This document shows positions 12,536 to 23,600 of a DNA stretch of 64,000 nucleotides, piece after piece (the first letter of the stretch is position 1; every line of letters begins with the position of its first letter). A program made the position numbers and the translations under genes. Location: NCBI GenBank assembly GCA_911728455.2, contig OU452235.1, positions 8,176,351 through 8,240,350 of the forward strand, read 5' to 3'. This DNA comes from Marthasterias glacialis. Lineage: Eukaryota; Echinodermata; Asteroidea; Forcipulatida; Asteriidae. Under the pieces are notes generated by a model. The model did not search any database and was not told the origin of the DNA. It was given only the letters and a program-made list of their open reading frames with translations.

Positions 12536-14220
12536 TTTATTTGTTTGCGAGACTAGCATTTCAAGTTTGTTTGTGTGGCTGAAGTTTTTATGGTTTATTG
12601 ATTTTTATGGTTTTATGATTTTATTTTACTGGGCAGGATCTATAGGGTTTCTGTGACCAAAAAGTGACATCCTTAATTGTAAGACAAATACTTACTAGGT
12701 TTTTCAGAGTAAATTTGTTTGAAGGTAGTTTCAAAACCCTTTCAGTTCAAGGATTGTGTGCAGACACCCCGACCGAAAGCATCTTTATTTGAACAAGCAC
12801 TGTGGTGCAAACATCCTTGGGCAATGTACACAATAGTCTGGTCTGGTCAAAACGTTGTCAAGGATCATGAATGGCGTTTTAATCAGAGATGTGGAAAGTC
12901 AACTAGAGTTATCAGTTTCCTTAACTGGTCAAGGATTATGGTATCTGAGCAAAAGCAACTCTCTTTGTGAAAATGGGACGTTGACTTCATGAATTTATAC
13001 ATTTTATCTGCGAACAGGATGTGTGTATCTCAATTAGCCATTTATCTACAGCCATATCCTCGAAAAGCTGTTGCCTTTAAAGACACTGGCTCTTCATCAT
13101 TATCCGATGGCCATTTTCTAGGCACGAAAAGTCATGGACATGTTCATGTACACATGTACATTGTGAAACAAGTCGCCTTTCCCACTGCAAGATATACCCG
13201 ACGGCTATTTTTTCTCGACGAGTCCGTATCTTTAAGGTAATGCGAAAATGCACGATATAGAGACCTAATTTGCATATTGATTATGTGCCTGTGTTACGCA
13301 CTGGTAGAAAAAAAAATGGCGTTGCGATCTTAATATTTTTCAAATTGGTAGAATCCAGATTTCAAGCTAAATTGACTAAAATTGACCTGTACAAACTACT
13401 TCAGTCACAGCATACGGTCTCATCTCCATAAACGATAAACTGTTGAATTAAATCAAGTTTGTTGGCTTATGCAACTAAAACAAATGTTGCTCAAATTCAT
13501 TATTTTTGTACACCTTTCAGTTAATAAATCCTCAAGTTTTCTAGGTAACTCCTATTAAAGAATAGTACATTATTAGTTTTGGGAAGAAGAAATTCCATTC
13601 ATTACTCCAGTTTTTCAAGTTTGTTAGAGGAAAACACTGTCTCGAATTTTCTAGTTTCCGAGAAAATGATCTTAAAACTAACCTTTGGAAGCTTTGAAGG
13701 GTATGCTAAAGTTGAAATTTGTTGAATATTCTGATGGTTAATTCTATTGCCAAGCGGAGCAAGAGTTATAAAAGTGGAGTCCAACGACAAACTTCTGAAC
13801 CATGAAGACATTTCAAACAGGAGTATTTTTACTGGGAAGTTCCAAGTTCAACCAAGTACCCTCTCAATTTAAGCTTAAAACAAAATTTAAAAAAAATACA
13901 TTTCTGTACTTTAGGCAAACCATGTCAATGTAAACATTATAAGATCTTAAAAGAAAATCCCAATCAAGATCAGGCAAAAGTTTATCGTAATAACCTTGTC
14001 CCAACAACGACTTCCTTAACCAGTGTCATTTACCGAGATATACATGCCATCAAGAGTAGTTCATAGTGGCCATTTCCTGTTACAACACAATAAGCCAATG
14101 AGAATCAAAGAGAGGGCTCTTGTTGAAATAGTCTGGTGCCTCTATTTGGGGACTCATTGCACAGTGGTTTGTACCATGATTCATTGGCCTGGGTATCAGA
14201 GTTGGGAAAGCCACAGCATT
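12536..14220. other. Non-coding stretch, nothing recognised
   Basis: Only short chance ORFs; no splice-bounded conserved protein and no clear repeat. I see no feature to assign. Confidence 0.5.
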
Positions 14221-14224
14221 CTGC

Positions 14225-14440
14225 CTGAACAGTGGTCCGCTGGCCAATAATGCTTGTTAAAACACATGAGGACCAGTCAAATTGCTCTCTCAGCTGATGG
14301 CTACTTCAGTGTTGAAAAGCTTCCCTAATTAATATGATATAAGGACCAGTGAAAAAAGCTGAGGGACGTGGTGAAATGACATATGAAGCTAAATGGTCCT
14401 GCTGGCTAGTTGGTGAAAAAGTTAAGGGCAAACCCTGGAA
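14225..14440. repeat. Dispersed repeat family M, copy 3
   Basis: Contains TGAGGACCAGTCAAAT, TTCAGTGTTGAAAAGC and GTGAAATGACAT. Inverted partial matches follow at about 14575-14660 and 14855-14950, suggesting a composite foldback. Confidence 0.55.
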
Positions 14441-15867
14441 GGGTGTACAAATTTGTCAATAAAAGGGAAAAAGGCATCTAAAATGCTCTCTCCTGTAGAC
14501 AATCATCAGAGCATACTGATGAAAACTTTTGAGTTGTTACACCAGGAGCTTACGTTTACAGCACCACCACAACTCATAAGAGAGATTCCAGGGTTGTCCC
14601 TTAACTTCTTCAGTGACTAGCCAGTGGAATCAGTTGGCTTTTCATTTCACTACTAGTCCACCAATGTCTTTACTCAGTCCATATTTCACATTAAATGGGA
14701 ATGCTTTTAATAATTTAACAGTTCTTATATAGCACTTTATCACACCCGATTGGCGTCTCGAAGCGTTCAGTATTTTTTTCTGTAATGTATGCGGAGTATA
14801 CGTTTTGAAGTGTGAGACCTGCTCCTTCACAAAACACCATGTAGCGGTTTACAAGGTGCTTTCAACACTGAACTAGCCCAGCCGGACCTCTAGGAGAGTA
14901 TTGTGGCCGGACCGCAGGGAGAGTATTTTGGCTGGTCCTTGGCTCAAGGACCTCTGTTGAGAAAGAACGCTTGATTCATGTTCGTGGTGTTGCCGCAAAC
15001 CTCACTGGATTGTTAACTGGAGGTTTTTCCAAGTATCCAATAACTGATGTGTGATGTGTATAGTAATAGTAACTGTTCACAGTTAATGTTATCTGGTCAT
15101 GTTCTACCAAACTTAATCTGGATTAGCCCTCCTGAGCTTCAGATAATCCTCATCTCTAAAGATCAATGAACTATTGACCACTGGGATAACAAAGGGAACC
15201 CTCTGGCCCTGTGTGGACATGACCATCTGCTGCCATTGCTCTAAAGGATCTGTGGTCAGTGCATAGATTGAAGTCTGATTGGTTCTTAAAGTCAAGGCTC
15301 TACTGAATATTCATAACTCTCAGTCTTAGGAATAACATTGAGATAACTGGTCTGACTATGACTGTGCTGTTGAATATTCAACTGGTTGTAATCTTTTAGA
15401 GGAATTGTTTGGTTTGTAGGTTGAGCTCCTGATGAATATTCACGATATTAACGTTTAATATGTAACCTGTTCGAATAACCAATCCTGGGTTTATATTCGG
15501 GGTTTAATTTTCTAACCAGCTACATGAAATTGGTTGATTGACATTGGTCAAAATGAATATTCATGGGTGAGTCTTTAAGGAATCTGATTGGTCTGCACAG
15601 TCTTCCAATTTGCATTTGTAAAGGAGAAGCTGTAAAGGCCTGGTGAACGGAAGGTGTTCTCTTGTGATGCAAAGAGCCGTGACAGTTGGTTAGGTTGGCA
15701 GTTTGGGTCCTTGAAACAAGTCACTCTGAAAAGATGTCCAGCCTGTGAACAAAATGTGTTCAGTCCTGCAGACAACATTTGATATTTTCGGAAACTGTTG
15801 TGAGACTTGGAAGATGTGCTAGGGGCAGGATGTGCTGATTTTTATCAAGGTTGGTCTTATTGGGAGA

Positions 15868-15982
15868 CTTTGGGACACTAGGTGGCAGCAGACACACGTG
15901 GTACATTTCTGAGAATGCGCACATTTCCGAGAACAATGGATTTACCTTGTAAGTCTGCTGCCATCGAGTGTCCCGAATGGTC
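15868..15982. mobile_element. Hairpin MITE with ACTAGGTGGCAGCAGAC termini, copy 1
   Basis: Left end GGGACACTAGGTGGCAGCAG; right end CTGCTGCCATCGAGTGTCCC, its near reverse complement. The interior holds ACATTTC..GAGAACAATGGATTTACC. A second copy is at 62536-62667. Confidence 0.8.
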
Positions 15983-17797
15983 TCCCGTTCTTCTCGTGTC
16001 TTGGAATACCATGTTACTTTCAACATCGTTAATAGAATCTCAGCAACTGTAGATTTCGTAACGAATCTGCTGGTACATGTAGACTCATCAAAATGATCGG
16101 TATAACGTCCCTCAACAGAGTGATGTCATAAAAGTAGTTTAACATTAGTTTGGAATTACATAATGGCATAGGATGTACATGTAACTGTAGTCACTAACTG
16201 GTTACTAATTTTAATACATTGTGAGTACATTTTTTAACCGAGATGGTCATTTTCAGTCAGATAATGCTTTTGAACAGTGAATTGTGTGAGAATTAAACTT
16301 CTTTCTGAGGACAACCATGTAGATTTTTTCTTCTGTTTTTCCTTATAAATGCAATTCACCCATCACTAGGCCCAAAGGCCACTCGAGGTGTGAGCTACAG
16401 AAGGGATAGAAACCTGCCCCAATGCGCAGAAACGAGACATGGCGAGATATCAACGCAAGTCTCTTCACAGCACAGCTAAGAACAGGGAGGGGTAAATGAA
16501 TCCAATGCAATGAATCTAGTCGACGATGGTTGGACTAGTCTAGTCGACTATTCCCAACCAGCCTATCAAGTTTGGTGGATCGCTGGTGACCAACAGACGT
16601 TTCATAAGCACAGTGCAGAGGGGACCAGTTATCAGAAAAAATTATAATTGTTGATTTTGCAATTTTCTCATGGTCCCGTTGACGTGACATGACTAGAGTT
16701 GTTCGCACTTCAACTTCAGTGGGCGTGTGCAACGTACGTCACTAACCAACCACTGGTTAACCATTGGTCCTTGATTGAACTTGATCAATGGTCTCCAGTA
16801 AACCCGTCTAGTTCTCACTACCATTCAAGCTTCAAAATTTACTTAAATAGTGTGTGTGTTGAGCAAAGCACACTATACATTTATGTACAGTCGATGTATG
16901 CACGTTGTGCTTTGGAAAATACCTGCATTTTTTTTCCCCCTGCCAACAGATTGTGTGGGTTGGAGAGTGTGAACCCATTGTGTGTTGATTCTGCAGTCCA
17001 ATTATATAACAGCTGTCCAAACTAAAATGGCTGCATACGTTTGCATGTTTCTGCAAATGTTAAATTACCTGCATTTGATCGGATACTGTTTTATAAATAG
17101 TTACCCGGAACAGAGTTAGGCATGAATACTCTCCCAAAGAGGGAGCTTATTGTTTTGTTATTTCCGCAAGTTGTTTTCTTGACATCGTGCCAATATACCC
17201 CCAAAGAGCCTTAAAACATTCTTTGAATTTGTCACATTTTGACCCTATCCACAATGCAGTGGGTTATGGTAGAGTGACAGTGATTAAAAACATGGCTTAA
17301 CTTCACTTGTGACTTGTAACTTGTTTTCCACTTTAAGGACTCTACCTATTTGAAATTGAGTGCATCACAAAACTGAATTTGACCTCAGAGCCCCTCTTCA
17401 GATGTTGACATCATTTGTACTGACACATCTATTGATTTCAGAGAACTTTACCGATAGCTTTAAACAGGGTATTGATTATTGGTAAGCTGTTATTGATAAT
17501 GACTGTAAGATGAGAAGGGGAGACTGCCGGGTGCCAAATTCAAAGGGTATATTGATCAATAAGGGAGGGGGAAGGGGGTAACAAGATGTAGGTGGTGAGA
17601 ATTCAATTGTAAGAGAAGCATTTAAACTGGAAACTTTAGTTCTTCGTCTTTGGAACTTCAGTTTTGAAATACTGTTGTGGTGTTCTGTGAAGCTAAACAA
17701 TTAGGAAAATCAGGAAATATCTCGCCTCTGCAGCACTGGGCCCAATTAGGTGCTGCTTACCAAAGATTTCTGTGCCTACATGACCCTTTAACCAGTT

Positions 17798-18330
17798 GCC
17801 TTCGGGAATTTTCCATTTTTCCCCGTCCAGCTTGACGGGATTATTTTCTTGGAATTGCCGGAATCATGTTTCTTTTGAGAGTACCGCTGGCACAAAGAAA
17901 CCTTGACTTGACAAAGCCAAGAGAACAAAGACTATCTATATAGGGATTTTTCTTTCCTCTGTCGAGAAAATGTCAAATTCACACACCATGAATTGCAAAA
18001 CCTCAGCCGTGAGCGAGGGCCGAGGAGTCTAAATCCAGAACCAAGGCTGGATCCCTGGGTCACTCTGACTTACCTCCATTGAGTCGAAAATGGTGGAAGC
18101 CTCTCGATATATCATTTATCTTCTTGGATTGGAACAAAAGGAAAAAGGTGTGGAATCAGGGATTACACAATAGCCCCGGCATAAGGGTGAAAATCAGTGA
18201 AATAATCAACACCATCTGTCCTCTTTGTGTGGGTGAAACGAAGCATTGCACGGTGAATGCATACTCTTTGCACGCTCCTAAACAAAATATCGGGGCAACC
18301 CTTGTTCCGGTGTTCAAATTTTACATGTTT
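17798..18330. repeat. Dispersed repeat family F, copy 1 (~500 bp)
   Basis: Contains GAGAGTACCGCTGGCACAAA, GAAACCTTGACTTGACAAAG and GTGGGTGAAACGAAGCATT, shared with 36870-37315, 46544-47105 and a diverged copy at 39640-40205. No coding frame. Confidence 0.8.
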
Positions 18331-18636
18331 AAACGTCACCCATTTGCTGGCTTGGGCAATATTTGTGTATACATACACATGTATATGTCGTCCAGCGTCT
18401 ACTGGTAAAAGTTCATAAGCATTGACTCAATTGAAATTGAAATTGGGTCCAGATTGTTTACTCCTTTCTTCTCGTCTAACATGGAGAATTCCCTTTAATA
18501 TTCTGATCTCGCCTCCAACGCATGCACAATACTGCAAGCTTGCATGGTCACTGTAACTAAGAAACACTCCCACAAAACACCTGTCCTAGTAGACTTGCAT
18601 TATTAATTGGCTTCCTGTATCACGCAGAATCATGAG

Positions 18637-18735
18637 TTGATGCTGATGGTTTCCGACACTCTAAGTGGGAAAGCCCCTACATACATACAACAGAGCATTT
18701 ATCAAGCGCCGGCTTCAACAAGATCAAAGCGCAAT
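18637..18735 (+). pseudogene. Non-LTR retrotransposon RT C-terminal fragment
   Basis: A short open stretch reads DTLSGKAPTYIQQSIYQ followed by an Arg/Ser-rich segment, resembling the region just C-terminal of the RT domain in CR1/Jockey-like LINEs (GxAPxYIxxL). Cut off on both sides. Confidence 0.45.
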
Positions 18736-18904
18736 ATGAGAAAGCAAACCAATGGAACAACACTACATCATTACATTTCATACAGATAAGGTTTAAGGGA
18801 TTTCTTGAACATTGGCAAAGAGTCACAATTTGTCATGGATACTGGGAGGTTGTTCCACATCTGGACATGCTCAACATCAATAAACCATCCTACAACCTTC
18901 GTTC

Positions 18905-19200
18905 TTGGCAGTCTGGTTGGCACAATGGTATCTTTCCTCACCCTCCACCTCTAGGACCCCGGTTCGAATCCCGCCAGGGCCACTATGTGGGTTGGGTTTT
19001 TTAGTCCCTACCTGATTGCGTGGGTTTTCCCTGGAATATTTCTCGGGGGTTTTCCTCCCACATCTAAAACTGAAACTTCCTTCCTCATCTTCTCTCCATG
19101 GGGCTCTTGGCTAGTATAGTGATTAAGTTTACTTTTCTGAGAATCCTCGGCTTCACAACCAGAATTAATAAATGAAATGAAATGAAATAAATATTGTCGT
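18905..19200 (+). mobile_element. tRNA-derived SINE
   Basis: An A-box-like GTCTGGTTGGCACAATGG stretch and a B box GGTTCGAATCCC about 50 bp later form a tRNA-related head. It is followed by a body with TGGGTTTTCCCTGG and ends in an AATGAAATGAAATGAAATAA tail. The head cannot fold as a complete tRNA. Confidence 0.7.
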
Positions 19201-19211
19201 TAAGAAATAAA

Positions 19212-19445
19212 ATCTTAGCACTCTTAGGGGTACAAGATCATTCTCTGTTGCTGCACTACGTCCATCTATGGACCCAGCTACCTCACAAACCATTCAGTCT
19301 TACAAAATAAATCTCTCAAAACACACCTCAAGTCCAAAACATTTCCGTTACTATTTTTTTTTCTTTTGTCTGTTGTCTTTTTTTTTACTGTAAATTAGTG
19401 CCCTGAAGGTCTTGTTGGTGGCTTTATGCGTTTTATATAACTATT
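19212..19445 (+). pseudogene. 3' end of a non-LTR retrotransposon (remnant)
   Basis: Reads RGTRSFSVAALRPSMDP then INLSKHTSS, matching the loose C-terminal pattern (yGxRxFSvaaPxlWNxLP..FKxxLKxHL) of CR1/Jockey LINE proteins, with changes. An AT-rich ATT-type tail follows. Confidence 0.5.
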
Positions 19446-20029
19446 ATTATTGTTATATAATAACCATTATTGTAATAATAATTATTATAATAATTATAAT
19501 AAATTATTTGTGTTATTAATATGTTTGAAACTCTACATGGACATCCTGGTACATAGGGATATTGAGTTTTAAAGTGGTTTGGGGGGGCTTTGTGTTATTT
19601 AATTACATTTAATAATTGATATGATTTATTAAGTACATTTTTTCTTCTGTTTTATTTATTTTTGTAAAAATGTATTTGATGATTTATTTCCATGACAATT
19701 TGAAGGATTTTGTATTGATAGTTGGTGCTGGATATGTGGTATGGTGTCTCCCATTGTGCCTTCATCGTTTTCTGGGAATCTCAGAAACTCTTTAGAGGAT
19801 TTTCGGGGGTGGAGGGAGGAAGGGTTCTTCCTTATAAGAGGGGAAGAGTGGGGGCACATTTTGAGACATTTTTCTGGCAGTTATTGGGCATGGTATACTT
19901 TTCTAACAAAGCAACAAAAAAACTGTTATTTGAATCATGTTTGATATCTAATGTCAATTAAATTTATGATGTCTTCTTTGGAATGTTTCCCCCCCCCCCA
20001 CAGGTCTCTTCATCGATTATTAAAGCATC

Positions 20030-20622
20030 ATGCCAACCTCTTCAGAACCGAACGAGTTCCTACAAGAAGGTACTGTGGAAACCACAGAATCATGTTCCTC
20101 CACAAGCTCTCGCAACGCCCTCGGCTCAGAGCTTCAAGGAGAGGAGGCCACGTCTTCCAGAGGAGGAAATACGCCAAGGGACGAAGACTCGTCTCTGGTG
20201 ATCGCGCCCTCTGAGAGTGGAGAAAAAGATTTCAGTTTCAAAGTGGAATTAGGATGTGAACATGCAGGAAATTCTCATTTTGATGCTGCCTTATTTCGTG
20301 CTGAGCCCAGTGGCGCCCACCCACATATTGGTTCATCATACAATGAACCCGGTCTCACCCATTCCATTCCAACGCCCTCATGCAGTCCACCCAGCAGCAC
20401 CCAAACAAACTGCTTTAATGCAGTAGACAAGTCCAGTTTAACCCGATCAGCTGTGAGGCCTTACTTAACAGGCTCCTTCCCGAGACAGTGTAGTCATCAC
20501 ACGGAACTTCCTCCTAAACCCAGAAATCTCACGTCACGGGCCATCACAGAATGGGTTGCAGGGCACCAGCTTCGTCTGTTACCATTCGTTTCAATGTTCT
20601 TAACGGTACTCAGACCAATAAG
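20030..20622 (+). CDS. DISP3: DISP3-like coding exon 1 (N-terminal cytoplasmic tail)
   Basis: Encodes residues 1-197 plus two bases of codon 198. Ser/Thr/Pro/Glu-rich and without membrane segments, it is probably a disordered cytoplasmic tail. The exon itself starts at 20004 after a C-rich tract and CAG, so 20004-20029 is 5'UTR; an in-frame TAA at 20021 fixes ATG 20030 as the first Met. Donor AG|GTACAA at 20623, phase 2, fits the next exon exactly (AG+A = Arg). The N-terminus is poorly conserved, so this exon is the least certain of the set. Confidence 0.7.
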
Positions 20623-23600
20623 GTACAAAGTTTGACCCCTGACCCCCACCCACTGAGAAATCATGCACTTTTGTTTTTAAGTGAACAAAAATCATTTTCC
20701 AATTTTTGAAAGGTTTGTTTGATTTTTGAAACTGAAAGCACATCCAAAGTACATGTCGTACTCTGCTATGGGAAAAAACAATTTGTGAGTTGGATTTGAA
20801 TTTCTTAGACTAAATTCCAGTGATGCTATGTCACCTGGTTCAGGGCGAGCTTTTTCATTGCAACCTGTAGATCGGCAAAGACTGGTATCCTTCTGCAGCA
20901 CATTTCACTAAGGGTGGCATGGGTGGGGTGTGCATAAAGCCCTTGCCTCTCACCAATGTGTCCCTGGTTCCAGTCCTGGCTAGGGCCATGTGTGAGTAGA
21001 GTTGTAGGTTGGCTCTCTCCTGTGCCAGGAGGGTTTTTCTCCAGGCCATCCGGTTTTCCTGCGGAAAAACCAAACACTTTCGATCTCAGGCTGTGCTCCG
21101 TGGTCATATTTGGGTTGATGTGGCTGGCTGCCGATGGCGCCCTTGAATGCCTGCAGCTCGAACACGTGCGTCCTTCGCAATTCAGCTTCTCAGCTGCCAG
21201 TATTAAGGATGATTAGCCTTCCAAATTGTTATCATTCATTGAGAATTGTGTGTCTGTTATCTTGTGTGTAACAAAGGAAATGCTTGCCCCTGACCTTGTG
21301 ACATACATGTAGCAGCACTGGATGTAGTCTGAGGAATTCAAAGTGAGCATTCACTGGTGACCGAGCAAGTCATGGTACCAGACAATTATTCAAATCTAAC
21401 TCACAAACTTTAAGCTGGGTTCATGATGTCATGATTCTATATATTCACAGGGAAAAGTTTATAAGAGTAGAACAAATTTCAACTTGGGCAAATTGTTTCT
21501 TGTGAATTGGCAACGTCAAATTTCGCTTCACAATCGCATGACGTATGAACCAGGCTTAATTAGGTTGTTTACTAAAATTCAAACTTGGTGCTTAAGGTAG
21601 CATAAGGTGTACAGTTTCAATAACGTATACTCTTTTTTATTCTGGTTTTAATTTTGTAGAAAACTAGTCGTGATCTTTTAAAGTTTACGAGACTTTAAAA
21701 AAAGCATTTCCTTCTTTTAATAAAAAAAAAATGCTGACTATCAAACCACCTAAGTCTACCTCCAGACCATGAAGTTATCAAATTGTCCGTGAGAATTTCC
21801 CCCGAACCATCGTCATCCCTTATTTTATTATCAAAGTACTGCAAGTAATATCAAATTTATCGCCATAATTTGCCGAGGTTGTTAAATTCATGCGTGCCAA
21901 GTGATAGATAAAAAATCCTCACATTGACAGCGCTGAATGTAGATTAAATGTCACCGTGCATGCAATATTGAATGTGCACCAAATGAAATTTTATGAAATT
22001 GTATATCCCGCCGCAGTCTGAAGCCAGGGACTGTAGGCAACAATGGGGTTATGTTTCAGGTAATATTATCACTCCCTGACCGTAAGTAGGTTTTCAAGAT
22101 TTCCACATGTCTGGCAGAAATTATAATCTCTGAAGACGAACACAGAACACGGACAATTTGTTTTTATTACTGTTGTGTTATTCCAGAAATTTCCAGTCCT
22201 TGAATATACATACAGAAGTATGTTTTTTTGTTTGTTTGTTTTTTACTATTTTCTGTTTCTTTACTGGTTATTATTGTCAGCTCAAAGCAGGCAGGGGAAA
22301 AAACAACAATAAGGTTTCTCTATACAATAATCCGAGCAGCTCGTCGGTTTGCATCACCCACAGCTATGGCCGCTGCACGTGTGTCTCGATGCACACGCAC
22401 TGTGAAACCTGCCATGCTGATTGGTGCATATGCGCGGCTGACTCGCTAATGTTGCGTCGCAGACGCGTGTGGCGGCCATAGCTGCGGTGGTGTAAACCAC
22501 CATGAACGAGCTGCGCAAATTTGAGAAGAAGAGACCTTTTTTAAGAAACACATTTCATGAAAATAAATTAATTGTCACCATGCAAAATGAACTGATTCTT
22601 TTTTCTGCAGGGATTTCCTTGTTGTTCCCTTGTTATAGAGTTGCAAAATGTTTCACACTTTCTTTTTACAATTTTGTTATGCTAACCTTGGGGTTATCTC
22701 GCTAACCTGCTCCCAAGCAGGGGTTAGCTGTTTCCCGAGGAACTAGCTATTAATTGGAAGTTTGCCAGAGTTAGCATATTCAAGTGTGAAAAGGTCGACC
22801 AAATTTTCCTGGGAATTTCCCAGGAAATCCTTCTGGTGTGAAAGGGACTAATTTTAGAAATGTATGAGGTCTAGACGTAGAGTTAGAGACATAGACTGAG
22901 AAATCCCCTATTGTTGAAACCCTGCAAGTTTTAACTTCACTCGTGGTCCTTTCTCTATGGTAGGACAGAATCTCTCAATTTGTTTTTTCTACATACATTA
23001 CAAACAGTGTAATTATGTATGTAATTTTGAAATCAATTTGTTTTTATGATGGCCCATTGAAAATTATTTTCGATGTGACATGGCTGCCATCAAGAAATAA
23101 ACCTATTATTATAAACAGCAAAATTATGCATTACTTTGCTCACGTACAAAAGCTCAATAGAATGCCATTGTTTATTTGCACAAATGAGCGTCAAGGTGAT
23201 GAATCGTTCCGATTTGATGAGGTATGGAATACGTGACGTATTTCTGTTAACTTTAAATCACTCTTAATTATCTGGGTATTTGTAAAGCTGTTTCTGTGTT
23301 CTTGTATGGTTGCCATAACTACAGGATATGTAGGCACAGTGAAGGACAATTAGTCACGAGTACAGTGCTCAATGGAGGTAGAAATTCTCCATGGCGGTAG
23401 AAATGCTCCATGGACGTAGAAAGGCTCCATGGAGGTAGAAATGCCCCAATGGAGGTAGAAATACTCCAATGGAGGTAGAAATACTCCATGGAGGTAGAAA
23501 TACTCCATGGAGGTAGAAATGCTCCATGGAGGTAGAAATACTCCAATGGAGGTAGAAATGCTCCATGGAGGTAGAAAGGTTCCGTGGAGGTAGAAATGCA

